This document shows, in pieces, positions 24,420 through 35,894 of a DNA stretch of 64,000 nt; position 1 is the first letter of the stretch; every line of letters starts with the position of its first letter. The DNA comes from Protopterus annectens. Its lineage: Eukaryota > Chordata > Ceratodontiformes > Protopteridae. The stretch is from the NCBI RefSeq assembly GCF_019279795.1, contig NC_056726.1, positions 1,020,640,527 through 1,020,704,526 of the forward strand, given 5' to 3'. The notes under the pieces are model-generated. The model had not been told where the DNA came from. It saw only the letters and a list, made by a program, of their open reading frames with translations, and did no database searches. The position numbers and the translations under genes were made by a program.

Positions 24420-27400
24420 GCACTCCTATTGAAGGAGGAAGAGAATGCCTTACAGAATATACCGGAAACTCTCTGGTCAACAGGAAAATCAGATGTAGGA
24501 CTTATTCGTACAGCGGGACCAGTTACTATTACGCCAAAGTCAGCATTTAGACCACAAAAAAGACAGTATCCCTTAAGAAAGGATGCAGAGGTAGGAATCA
24601 AACCTATTATAGCAGCTTTACTTAAGGAAGGGGTGCTGGTGGAATCTCCTGATTCACCATGTAACACACCCTTATTTCCTGTTAAGAAAGCGAACGGGGA
24701 GTGGCATATGGTCCAAGATTTACAAGCTGTAAATGACGCAGTAATACTAAGGGCACCTACGGTGCCAGACCCACACACCCTGTAGAATGATTTAAAACCT
24801 CAACAGAAATATTTTTCTGTGGTAGACATCAGCAATGCTTTCTTCTCAATACTGATACACCCTGACAGCCAGTATTGGTTTGCATTTACATTTCAGGGGA
24901 AAAGGTATACATATACGCGACTACCACAGGGGTATTTTGAAATTCCAACAATATTCTCACAAGAAATGGCAAGCAACTTGGCGGGGTTTACCCCACGGAG
25001 AGGTAGTCAGATTTTGCTTTATATTGATGATATCCTGCTGGCGTCCCCCACCCAGCAAGATTGTAAAGAAGATACCATAGTGCTATTACACTTTTTAGCC
25101 ACTGAAGGACATAAAGTAAACAAAAATTAACTGCAACTTTGGAAAAAAATAAGTTAAATACCTAGGATATGTAATATGCAAGGAGGGTAGGACATTAGAT
25201 GAGGACAGAAAAATAGCGATTTTACAAGCACCAAAACCCACTACCAAGAAGGAAATGATGTCCTTCCTGGGTACGACTAATTTTTGTCGGAGCTGGATTC
25301 CAAACTATGCCTTGGAATCTGCACCACTGACTAACCTGATTTATAAAAAGCATATGGCAGCACAGGATTTGTTACTATGGACACCAGAAGCAGAATCTGC
25401 CTTCTGCAAACTGAAACAGTTAATAGCGTCCTCACTAGTTTTGGGATTACCAAACTATCATAAACGTTTTTTTCCAAACTGCAGATTGTAAGCAAGGTTA
25501 TATGACATCAGTGTTAACACAGCAGCATGGGGACAAGCAATGCCCTATTGCTTATTATTCATCACAACTGGACCCAGTGGCACGGTCTTTACCTCACTGT
25601 GTTCAAGCAGTAGTTGCAGCTGCAAAGGCAGTACAGGCTTCGGCCTCAGTAGTGTTGTTCCACCCTCTCACATTGAGAGTGCCTCATGCAGTCGCGATTA
25701 TTTTACTACAAGAAAAGGTAGCATATCTTTCCCCTGCTAGGCATCTTTCCAGTATGACTATATTGTTGAGCCAACCTCATATGACAATTGAATGATGTAC
25801 AACTTTGAACCCTTCTACCTTGCTCCCAACCTCTGCAGATGGCACACCACACAGCTGCCTGCAGGTGATTGAGCAAAAGACACTGCCTAGAAAAGATCTT
25901 ACGGATGTTCCCTTGGATGACGCCGAGGTGACATACTACGTGGACGGCTCATGCAAAAGGGATCCTGCAGGACAGAACCTAGTAGGATATGTAGTAGTTT
26001 CTGACACAGACATTATAGCAGTGAAATCTTTGCCACATAGTTTATCTGCACAGGCAGCAGAGTTGATTGCCTTGACATGGGCATGTAACTTAGCAAAGGG
26101 TAAATGTGTGAACATTTTTACTGACAGCCAGTACGCTTTTTCTACTGTACATGTTTTTGCACAACAGTGGAAAAATTGAGGAATGATAACATCTACTGGC
26201 AAACCGATTAATCATGCACAGTTTATTTTAGACCTTTTAGAATCTATTCAGTTACGTCAGAAAGTAGCAATTTGTAAATACACAGCTCATACCAAGCAAC
26301 AGGATAGGATTTCAAAAGGTAATGCGAGAGCTGATACAGCTGCAAAGCAGGCAGCATCAGAAGCATTTATTTTGAATGAGGAATTACAACCCTCTGAGAT
26401 TTTAGACTTAGAAATGTTAAAAACAATGCAGACACTTACTACAAAAGCTGAAAAACAAAGATGGGTAAAACGAGGAGCAATTCTCGAAAAGGGGCTCCAC
26501 ATCTCTAAAGAAAGGAAACCAATATTGCCATCTAATTTGTTTAGATATGCAGCTTTGCTGAGCCATGGGCAGAGCCATGTCTCAACAGGGGGGATGGTAC
26601 AGCTGGTGAACCAAGTGTTCACGACATATGGCTTCTCAACTTACTCTAAAAAATTATGCGCGGTATGCCACGTTTGTAATAAACATCATGCACAAGGGGC
26701 GTTAAAGCCCAAGCAAGGGAGTTTCCCTACACCACCATATCCGTTTCATACTATCTGTATGGATTTCATAGAGTTGAATAAATGTGAAAATAAGAAGTAT
26801 TGTCTTATCATTGTAGATATGTTTTCCAGATGGGTGGAAGCCTTTCCGACTAAAAATCCAGATGCTACAAAGGTGGCCAAAGTCCTTGTCAAAGAAATCA
26901 TCCCTAGATTTGGCATTCCAGAAAGGATCTAAAGTGACAATGGCATGCACTTCATGAATCAGACCATACAACAGCTAAGTAAATATTTCGGAATTTCTTT
27001 AAAAAATCATTGTGCGTATCACCCTCAATCAGCAGTGCTATTAGAGAGGCATAATGGGATTTTAAAGTGTAAGCTAAGAAAATTAATATCAGAAACACAG
27101 AGAAATTGGATGTACTGTCTGCCCCTGGCACTGTTGAGCATGAGAACTATTCCAAATGCAAAAGGATTGACTCCTTTTGAAAAGCTCTTTGGAAGGGCTT
27201 ACTATATGCCTCAGTGGAAATCTCTCATGCCCACAAACCAGGAAGCTGATGGTACATTAGCAGAGTATATGTGTAAGTTATTAAATTCTAAACATTTGTT
27301 GCAGTTAAATTCTGTTTCAGATAAAGAATGAACCAGACCGTCAGAAGTGGCAGTGCCCCCTGGAACTTGGATCTGGCTGAAGGTGGTCAAAAAGAAGAAT

Positions 27401-27510
27401 TGGGCATCTCCAAAGAGGGAAGATCCATATCAAGTGCTTTTGTCAACACCCACTGCAGTCAAGATCGTAGAGCGTGCCTCTTGGATCCACCTGATGCACT
27501 GTAAATTAGT
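24420..27510 (+). pseudogene. ERV RT, RNase H and integrase region
   Basis: RT words: FPVKKANGEWHMVQDLQAVN (near 24680), YFSVVDISNAFFSI (near 24810), LPQGYFEIP (near 24925) and LLYIDDILLASP (near 25015) with the catalytic Y-x-D-D. RNase H: YYVDGSCKRDPAG (near 25935) and FTDSQYAFS (near 26115). Integrase: an HHCC zinc module (HGQSH and CAVCHVC, about 26565-26680), then TICMDFIELNK, IVDMFSRWVEAFPT and a GILKCKLRKLI region. Domain order is that of an ordinary class I pol. Several breaks are present. Confidence 0.85.
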
Positions 27511-27544
27511 TTAAAGACTTTGAACTAGACAAAAATCTTGTTAC

Positions 27545-28060
27545 ATGCCAAGAGCAAAAATGATAGAGTCCAGAAGAAACAGGAATGCAGAACAACCCTT
27601 TCCTCAGAAGTATTGCATAATCATCCTGTTAACTGTATTTGTGACAATAATCTTTTTGTTGTGGCCTTTTCTTTTCCCAGCCACACAGACTGAACTGAAT
27701 AAACGTGAAGCGTTACTCATAAATTGGCATCCAAACTTTAACACTTACCAGGCAATTAAATATGTGCATGCTGAGACTTTCAGTGTTTAGAATTGCTGGA
27801 TTTGCACAGCTTTGCCAACAGCATACGGGGGTTATTAATGACTACAGTCCCCCTAGGGGTCAATGAGACCTGGGATAACTTGATTTATGATACCTCAACC
27901 ATTACAGCACAAGATAAAATAGCATTGCACTTGTCTGTTCCACAAAAGGGAACTGTGTGTTTTTATAAAAATGATACTGTCAGCATTACAAACAGAGCTA
28001 AACTGAATATCTGGCAGGGGGAGAATGGAAGTATTACATTACATAACACACTATAAACAA
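27545..28060 (+). pseudogene. ERV env start (truncated)
   Basis: A frame after pol begins MPRAKMIESRRNRN and has a strongly hydrophobic segment (about residues 24-45, KYCIIILLTVFVTIIFLL), as for a long signal/anchor leader. A second stretch to 28056 contains possible N-glycosylation sites (NET, NDT, NGS). Position and leader suggest the amino end of an envelope gene. No transmembrane subunit is seen, so most of env seems lost. Could instead be an unrelated accessory frame. Confidence 0.5.
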
Positions 28061-29109
28061 GGAAGTAAGAACTGATCCCCTTAACATGAGTTACCTGCAT
28101 CTCTGGTTACAGATGTCATCTGTACACATGTGCCTTTTTAAGACCAGTATAAACCTGGTATGGCAGAAGTTAATAATGCTAGGGTCAAGTGGAGTCTGGA
28201 GGGCTTTGGTGAAAGAAAATATAAGCAGATGAAAGTGTGTCTGTCTCCAAGATAAGTGTATGTAATGTAGAGTTACTGGTAAACTTTATTTTCTACACCA
28301 GTAGATGGCCTTATGCTAAGAGACTTTGTGCTGTTTGATTAATACACTTAGGGTTCATAGGTTCATAGATTAGTTATCTTTAGATCACTTATCACAGAGA
28401 CTTTGTACTGTCTGATTCATGCATTTAAATAGCGACTTTTCCTTCTGAAACACTAACAGAAAGCTACATTTAAGGCATTAAGCCAGAAAAAGTATTCTTT
28501 GTACCTGACCTGCTTACAGCAGGTAAAAGGCTAATGGACTGAACTAGTTTCTTGGTTGCAAGAGAATTGCTATTATTCATATTTTATCTGTCATTTTCTT
28601 TTTGGTTTTGTTCCTGAAGCAGGTGGCATACTTCATGTTTTCTTAATAAAACCATGGCTTCTGTAAAAGACCTGTGTATGTCTGCTGTTTTAGATGCCAC
28701 AATGATTAATAAAACATATTCCTGTATAAATGCAATTAGTAACCATATATAAGACTTTCCTGCATCTATCTTCTACAGCTCTCCATATATTTTCCAGACT
28801 ATGGTTGTCTTATCAAACTTCGTCCTGTCAAAGTGTAAGTGTCCTGTGTAAATAATTATTTTGTCTTGCCTTAAGTCTCAGTTTGTTTCATATCGACAAC
28901 TCTCTAATCATATTACCTTAGATCAGATATTAAATGAACTGTCTTGTAGTCATTTATGACATAGTAATGAAGATTATTTGTGATGATTTTGCAGAGCTCT
29001 TTTGTCTTTAGTATCAATTACATTTACATAAGAAGCTACATTTTAAAACTAAATAAGCTGATATTTTCTGTTATTCTTTGCAATGTTGTATTTTAAATTA
29101 TACCATGAC
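28061..29109. other. unassigned AT-rich sequence
   Basis: No gene seen. A ~32 bp imperfect direct duplication (28319-28350 and 28398-28430, both starting agagactttgt) surrounds two octamers ggttcata (28353-28368) that resemble a CR1 tail. Two aataaa words are present. Nothing else is recognised. Confidence 0.45.
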
Positions 29110-29850
29110 CCCCCCCAAAACGTGCACGCTGATTGGCCAGCGTGCACATTATAAATCGAGTTATACTAATAGAAAAAGGTCCGGTCGCCCGGACTTTTTT
29201 CCATTAGTATAACTCTACTTTTAAAACACTGTCTCGCTATGTTAAATGGGTTTAACATAGCGAGACAGCTTTAAAATAAGCAACGGAGATCTCTGTTGCT
29301 TATTTTAAAGCTGTCTCACTATGCTAAACCCCTTTAACATAGCGAGACAGGTTTAAAAAAAAAGCAACGGAGAAAGCAAGATCTCCGTTGCTTTTTTTAC
29401 TGTTCGCTATGTTAAATGGGTTTAACATAGCGAGACAATTTAAAATAAGCAACGGACATCTCCGTTGCTTATTTTAAACTGTCTCGCTATGTTAAACCCA
29501 TTTAACATAGCTTAAAAAAAAAAGCAACGGAGATCTTGCTTTCTCCGTTGCTTTTGCTCAACTCTGATGTACCGCGGCGCGCAGTACATCAGAACTGCCA
29601 TGGATGCCAGACATCTGCGGAAGGGCAGTAAACAGGCATTATACTATGCCATTATTTAAGAAAAGTAATAGTTTCTTTTCTTAAATAATGTCATATAATA
29701 GCAATAACCACTTCTGGGTGTGGGTAATGCTGTATTTACCCGGTTGGCTTTGTTTGGTCCTCGGCTTCGCCCTCGGGACCAAACCACGCCAACCGTGGGT
29801 AAATCCAGCATTACCCACACCCAGGCATGGGTTATTGCTATATTACTACC
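29110..29850. repeat. chain of about 13 adjacent hairpins (nested palindrome cluster)
   Basis: Perfect or near-perfect palindromes follow one another with almost no spacer: 29121-29147, 29158-29215, 29229-29268, 29269-29310, 29311-29350, 29351-29399, 29400-29438, 29439-29478, 29479-29511, 29512-29554, 29564-29592, 29650-29687 and a long one of about 160 bp at 29687-29850. The middle eight alternate modules X, Y, X', Z, X, Y, X', Z', where X' and Z' are the reverse complements of X and Z in their loops. No protein is encoded. A fold-back transposon or MITE cluster is the nearest known category. Confidence 0.9.
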
Positions 29851-29956
29851 CATTAAAAAGTGACAAAAGCAAGCATTTCATTTACTTTGCTGTTTCTAAT
29901 CTGCCTCATTGTTTTAGGTTCAGGTGTCTCACTTTCTCAGTATCAGTCAATACTTA

Positions 29957-29982
29957 GAGGGAGAGAGAGAGAGAGAGAGGGA
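29957..29982. repeat. GA microsatellite
   Basis: Short (GA)n run inside the L2-like LINE 3' side. Confidence 0.9.
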
Positions 29983-29984
29983 GC

Positions 29985-31255
29985 ACAGTTTTGGTGTGTG
30001 GTCCTTGCTATGTGTTGTATATGGATTTTAGAATTTCATCTAGGTAAACACCCAGAAGTTTACTATGTGCGACTAGTTCTATTCTGGTATTATTTGAACA
30101 GGTAATAGTGAAAGGAATTTTGGGTACAAATTGTTTAGGAATAAAAATAACATAACATTGTTAGGGTTGCAGAATAAAGTTAAAGTTTGCTAACCATTTT
30201 TCTACTAAGCTGAAGCATTCCAGGGTTAGATTTTATAGGCTGTCAGGGTCTTTTGCTGAGCAATCAGTGGTGGTTTTGTCATTATATTTACCAAAGAGGC
30301 ATTTTTACAAGCAGTGAAGAGATCCTTTATGAAGATGTTGAATAAAATGAGACCCAATACGGATCCTGTGACACACAAATGGTTACAGGGAGAAAAGAAA
30401 AAAATTTTATTGAGTCATTTGACTGTTTAGAATATGTGTGGTAGATATGGACCCAGGATCGTGATACGTCACGGAGTCTTAGGTTTGTTTGTTTTTTTTT
30501 TAGAGAGAATAAAAGACTGTATCAAAAGCTTTTGAGAGATAAGAAAAAAAGTATATACTAGGTTACCATAATTTCTTCTTGTGTTAATTCTGTTGGTAAA
30601 GCTAAAGAGAGCAGTGGTAATTCTATGGTATGGATGAAACCCATGTTGGCAAGGAGAGACGAGTGAATTTTCAGTGATATAGGTAAGAAGTTGGGTCTGT
30701 ATGCATTTCTTGAGTATTTTAGATAAATGGGGGAAAGAATGACAATTGGTATATGAACTGAAAGCTCAGTGGTGGGATCACCTTTTTATAAAGATAGACT
30801 GTAGCATTTTCTCAACAGAAAAAAAACATGGGCTTCTGTGATGGAGTGGTATGTAAGTACTCAGATGGGATAGGCTATAGCCTCAGTTGCAGTCTTTACC
30901 CAGCTGGAAGGTTTTCAGGAGCTAGGGATGCAGGCTTTCATTTAAGCAGAAGTCTTTTGATAGAGGAGATCCGGACAAGCAGGAACAAGAAGCTTGGCAT
31001 GTGTGACTAGTTTTATTTTGGTATTATTGGAACAGGTAATAGTGAGGTTGGTGGATTGTACTGATGTTTGTAAAGTGGTTTAAGGAAAACTATTGAATAA
31101 GTTTGAAATTGATTGGATGAAATATGAGTTAATGAGGTTGGCAATATTGCTGTTTTTGTTGTGGGATTTAAGTGTGGGAGGAAGCTGTTTAGAATGACCA
31201 GAATTGAGCAGTTGATTTATAGATTACCAAAATATTTTTGGTTCTGGTGGCAATA
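29985..31255 (-). mobile_element. L2/CR1-group LINE fragment (RT domain)
   Basis: Minus-strand frames give LINE RT words in the correct order from right to left: a segment before the RT fingers (near 31050-31250), KGDPTTEL then PIVILSPIYLK (about 30715-30790), HGFHPYHRITTALFSF (about 30590-30650), a motif-A remnant with FDTVFYSL (about 30490-30540), GSVLGLILFNIFIKDLF (about 30310-30370) and KLLGVYLDEIL (about 30030-30060). Frames are heavily broken. The words near 30067-30110 and 31003-31045 (actagttctattctggtat and a close variant) are near repeats of each other, which suggests a local duplication or a second related fragment. Same broad group as 19735-20615. Confidence 0.7.
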
Positions 31256-33196
31256 CTAGGGGACTTCAGTAGACATTGGAAAATTGTTACTAATGAGTCC
31301 ATAGATTGGCAAATTATTAATTAGTCCAACAATAATATAATCAATTTACATGGCTTCAGTCCACTCATTTTCACTCCAGTAGCAATGGCAGATCCAGGAA
31401 TCTTCGGGGAGGGGGGGGTGCAGTGTGGTAAGTTGACCATAGGGGCAGGAATGAAAATATCACCTTAAGAAGCTTTGATACCATGTGTGAAAAGACAACA
31501 ATTTACATTCAGATGCACATGATATTTCTGTGATCATGGTAGTAGAAACAGGCAATTTATGTGCAGCACCCAACACATTTATAGATAGTTCAACGTTTTC
31601 AGCACATGCCTGGAAGAGATGACTGGATGATCATGCCAGCTGATAGTCTCGTTCCATGGTATAGCAGGCATATGCACTGTTATAACCTAGGAAAGAGTCC
31701 CACTGAAGCTGATATAGGCCACAGCAAGTGCCATATAAATTTAAGTAATGTTTTTGTAAGTAAATAGTGATTCATGTAGAAACAGTGAAGTTCAGGTAAG
31801 TAAAAGTAACACAGCAATTAAGGAAATAAATGTCACATTTTACATAGGACTGTTAGTCATAATTTACTTTATTGTCAGGCAACAGCAAATACAAAACCAC
31901 AAACACAGAGGATTGGGTAAATCAGCAAAAGCTTCATTAACCTGATATACCAAATAACTAAACTCATAAAGCTTTCCTAACCAGACCATAATGCATTTGG
32001 ATAGTTCACTGTTCTTTCAGTGGTTTTAAGCACAATTCACTTTCTGTTTGAAGTCCTTTAATAAAAAAGGTCACACTTCTACCTTCTTTTCTTCCAGAGA
32101 TGGGTAGAGGATGGAGTCTAACAATTTCTTTGGAAAATAAATGTTTTTAGAGGTCAGAAGGAAAGAGGTGCTAGAGTGGGGGTGTACAAAGTATAGATGA
32201 CTACCTACTCCATCTTAGAGGAAGTGGTACATCTGCGGACAGTTGATAACTAAAGTACAGAGCAGAAGAGTAGCAAGTTGTGAAATGCTGCAATACCCAA
32301 TGACAGGCAGGTATGAAATCTATCGAATAACTGTGGCTCGTGTAGTGTATGGAGGAAAAAGAGTTTCATGGAGAATTTGAAAGAAAATGTAAGTCACTTT
32401 TAGTGTAGGAAATAGCCATAGGAACCTGCAGTTCATAATATTGTGTAGACTGTATGAGACAAGAGGGACATGTACATCAATATGAAAAGATAAAGACTGT
32501 GAGTAAGACAAAGAGTAGAGAGAGAGAAAAGAGAGCACAGAGAGCTTAAGTGATAGTAAACAATGAATTGTTTTGTAGATTTTTTTTAATGGTTTAAATG
32601 TGTAAGCTCCATACCTCTCAACCTGGAATTATAAAAATGTGGACAAAGGCCCATAAAAAATAGGTATAAATGGCCAACAATCTATATGCTGATTAACATA
32701 AAATTTGCGTACATAATTATGTAACCCCACCCACTCCAAAGGAATATCGGGTACCAACTTTTAAATGCGAACTGAAGAACAGACAAAATTAGTAAACACA
32801 AAATAAACAGAACAATAGTGTTTCAGATTAAAGTAATCTGCAATTAAATAGAGCAAAATGAGAAACACTGTGCAACCCATTAGCCAAAAAATGTAAACCA
32901 ATCACAGAGCATCTTCTAGTTGGCACATCATAGGAAGAAGAATAATAAAAAAGGATACCAACAAGAAGAATCTGGGATGGCAGTGTACGTATTTACAGAA
33001 GAATCCTCCTAATAATGCGTGTATATTAGAATAATAAATCAGCTGTGGATAAAAGTAATATATTAGCAGCTGATACATTTAAAGCTACAATCTATGATAG
33101 TGCTATAGCAACTGTGTACTTAAAATGCAGCAATCATTAAAACAAATGAGTTGTAGTCTTTACGTAATATATCAAGAACTACCCTTTGACATAAGG
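31256..33196. other. unassigned noncoding sequence
   Basis: About 1.9 kb, AT-rich. It contains a G-rich run at about 31420-31430 but no gene, RNA or transposon that I recognise. Short frames here look random. Confidence 0.5.
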
Positions 33197-33450
33197 TCCC
33201 TGTTTTTTTTGAAGATGTTTGATGATCCCTTTAGTTTGCTTTGCAGAATATTGAATTTTCACAAGGGAATTTTGAACTTGTCTGCTATATAAAACAGCAA
33301 GCTTTTTAAATAGCTGGCACCTCTGTTCTACTAGCTATTTAAAAAGCTCGCTGTTTTATATAGTAGACAATTTCAAAAGTCCTTTGTGAAAATTCAATAT
33401 TCTGCAAAACAAACTAAAGGGATCATCAAACATATTCAAAAAAACAGGGA
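33197..33450. repeat. fold-back palindrome 1, ~254 bp
   Basis: The left arm (33197-33318) and right arm (about 33335-33450) are reverse complements along most of their length, with a loop of about 16 bases around 33326. The outermost bases are tccctg and caggga. I see no clear flanking target duplication. The 90-codon plus frame reading through the right arm is incidental. Confidence 0.88.
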
Positions 33451-33727
33451 TCTTGTTGTAACATATCCAGTAATGCAGTGGGCGGAACCACAAGAAAAAA
33501 AAATCTGTTCCATTGCCAGTAAAAGTAAATCCTTGATAGCTGCAGTCTGCTTTAGAACTGCACAGAACAAAAACCTAAGGCAAAATGGCTCCAAGCCAGA
33601 TGTCCTGACACATACTTTGTATGATGCATGTCTTAAGTCAAGAAAGCAATGCAGTTAGCAAATGTACACTCTACACATGTAGGCATATAGTAAAGTTTCA
33701 TGTGACAATGTGTGCAGACTTGTAATC

Positions 33728-34098
33728 TTTTCTAGGATATAACATAAAGTTGCAGAATACAGACACCAAGGCTCTTGAAAATGCAAAAACACTTTTTGTT
33801 ACGCTATAATAAAATTTGTTAAAATCCAATAATCCAGATATGCTGAAAAGTTTAAAATCCAATATTTCCCCAAGTGCTTTCATCTCTGCCCATTCAGAGA
33901 CTTTATCAAGGATCTTGATAAAGTCTCTGAATGGGCAGAGACAAAAGGGCTTGTGGAAGTATTAGATTTTAAGCTTTTCAGCATATCTGCATTATTGGAT
34001 TTTAACAAATTTTATTGTAGCGTAATAAAAAGTGTTTTTGTATTTTCGAGAGCCTTGGGGTCTGTATTCTGCAACTTTATATTATTTTCTAGGATATA
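33728..34098. mobile_element. fold-back element 2 with 14 bp target duplication
   Basis: A 343 bp near-complete palindrome (33742-34084, centre about 33913) is flanked by the identical direct repeat ttttctaggatata at 33728-33741 and 34085-34098. Arms begin acataaagttgcag and end ctgcaactttat. The structure is that of a recently mobile fold-back or snap-back insertion. No coding capacity. The mobilising enzyme is unknown. Confidence 0.85.
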
Positions 34099-35045
34099 AA
34101 AAGCCTCCTACTGTTGGTACATCTTTTAACTCAAGAGAAAAAAATGCTCAACAAATTTTAAATTGTGCCTATAACTTCCCAGCATTGCATCCTTTGAGTA
34201 AATCTGTTGTGGGGTTACAGCCAGAAATGTTATCCCCACCTCTGTGGTGTGTACATGCCAACTAAAAGCTAACTACATATTTTTCTTTAAAAGTAACAAT
34301 TACACCTGCAAACAAAACAATGTAAAGCCATGTACTAGTTAATGAAGTCATGTACTGGTCATTGAAAACAACATTAACAAGTGGTCTTCTGCAGCAACGA
34401 TGAGTATTGACCCAATCTGAGTGTCTCATTCCACTTCTCAAAAATTTCATGAGAACTTAAGTTATGATTTCAAATATGAACCAAAGCATTCAACAGCCAC
34501 ACACCTTATTAACTGACCTTATTGAAAGGACCATTACCCATGTTATGAACCCCCCACCATTCACATGAGCACATATTACAACCTAAAAGAAGTTTATTTA
34601 TTGACACCAATAAAAGCAAGTGATTTTGGTTGCAGTAATATAAAGGGCTGAAAACAGACATTTACTACATCCCACTTAATGGCATAAAAAATAAAAACAG
34701 TGTAATGCAATGATTTGTGTGAAAATAACCATTTTAGTGTAATACAGTGTGATTCATTGAAATAGTTACTTTCACACCTTTATAACCAGAGTTTTTATTA
34801 ACTGCAAAGGGAGTAACGTACAATACAAACGCTGCACGTGTACATCTCAACAGACCTTGATTTTGTCTCAGTATTGTTCTGCCATCCTAAAATCAGAGAT
34901 GAGCAACATGTGGCGGATTATAATCACAACGTAATGACATTCCTTAGAGTTACATACTTTTTTGACTTTAGAAAATGCATGTACTCTTTTTTGCCAACTT
35001 CCCTCATCAATGATTCTATCATTTAAAAAGTGTCCCTGTTGTGCT
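34099..35045. other. unassigned noncoding sequence
   Basis: Nearly 1 kb of AT-rich sequence. No repeat family or gene recognised. Confidence 0.45.
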
Positions 35046-35232
35046 TCTTTTGACATTCACGTTTTTGGCTCTGTCCCAGATTCTGATGCTGAGAGTGACT
35101 GACAGGGCAAATCATAGCAGTGTAGGATACAAGTCTTCCAGGGAGAATGAGATTATGGTTAAATTAAGAAATAATTCCCAAATTAGTATTATGAAACCAG
35201 ACAAAGGTGGGGGGATTGTTATAATATGGTGT
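35046..35232 (+). mobile_element. Penelope-like RT scrap
   Basis: The plus frame reads ENEIMVKLRNNSQISIMKPDKGGGIVII. The word KPDKGGGIVI matches the amino end of Penelope-like RTs (compare VRPADKGGAVVVL in the copies at 58.8 and 60.2 kb). Only about 60 codons are recognisable and the match stops just before the DIRS element. It is a different and more diverged family than the copies at 56-63 kb. Confidence 0.55.
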
Positions 35233-35351
35233 TTTCTGTGTTGTGCTACCGAATAAAGCTGAGTTTTTAAAAAAACAGCTTTTGTTCTTTCCATCAGCCC
35301 AAAGCACTTCTTTCCTGTTATTGGTTCAGTTCGAGTGCTTTTTCACGTTTT

Positions 35352-35516
35352 TTTCTTACCGTAATGTTCCATCTGTGTTGTAGATCTTTGTTTATTCATT
35401 ACAAATAGGACTTTGGTTCCATCCCCGGAACCAATACGGTCGTTTCCAAGTTCACGCCAGCCAAAAACTCTCAGCTAAGACCTACCCACAATGCCCCTCT
35501 CCTAGTTACTTCAGAT
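35352..35516 (-). repeat. DIRS terminal inverted repeat (3' side)
   Basis: The stretch gatctttgtttattcatt through ccaaaaactctcagc reappears as reverse complement at about 41198-41335. It holds the end sequences needed to form the circular intermediate. Confidence 0.9.
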
Positions 35517-35645
35517 CGAGTTTTCCCACCCCTATATAATAGAGGTAGTAATAGAAAAATCATAGAAGGATCTGTCTGAGCAAATACCCTAGCCAGGAGT
35601 TCCTAAAGTCCACCAGGATTCCAGGCAGGGGGAAAGAGGATGGGA

Positions 35646-35748
35646 AGTAAGGAATGAACAAAGATCTACAACATAGCTGGAACATTATGGTAAGACATGC
35701 CTTTTTTATCTGATGTTGTAAACCTTTGTTTATTTATTACAAATAGGA
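35646..35748 (-). repeat. DIRS internal complementary region
   Basis: Positions 35646-35695 are the reverse complement of the outer left end (35352-35403), and 35708-35748 match the outermost right end (complement of about 41307-41347). Joined side by side they mimic the junction of the two ends, the arrangement expected of a DIRS internal complementary region used to template circle closure. Confidence 0.75.
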
Positions 35749-35894
35749 CCGAGTCCCCAGCTACTTGAGTCCTAGTGGCCATAAGGAAGGATATTCCTGA
35801 GCACCATAGAACCAAAAGATGCTCATCCTCTGAAGGCCAAATCCAATTTGTAATGAGAGATAAAGTTATGATGTCTTGCCCAAGTGGCTGCTGC

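Larger units (their letters stand above)
21000..28060 (+). mobile_element. endogenous retrovirus, class I (gamma/epsilon-like), fossil
   Basis: A proviral fossil in plus orientation with parts in the order LTR-like end, primer-binding-like site, gag, pro, RT-RNase H-integrase and the start of env. The internal region begins at about 21609. I cannot find a matching 3' LTR; the element appears to end within env near 28060. It is broken in many places (of the order of ten). With no LTR pair its age cannot be estimated by LTR divergence; the number of breaks suggests an old insertion. The single CCHC knuckle and the PR-RT-RH-IN order fit gamma/epsilon-like class I elements of fish and amphibians. 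Confidence 0.85.

Noticed and set aside
28061-28700. Stretch after env considered as the right LTR of the provirus.
   Set aside because: By eye it shows no similarity to the left LTR-like region.
29150-29560. GC stems followed by T runs that look like bacterial intrinsic terminators.
   Set aside because: The context is a vertebrate repeat region without genes to terminate; the stems are part of the palindrome chain.
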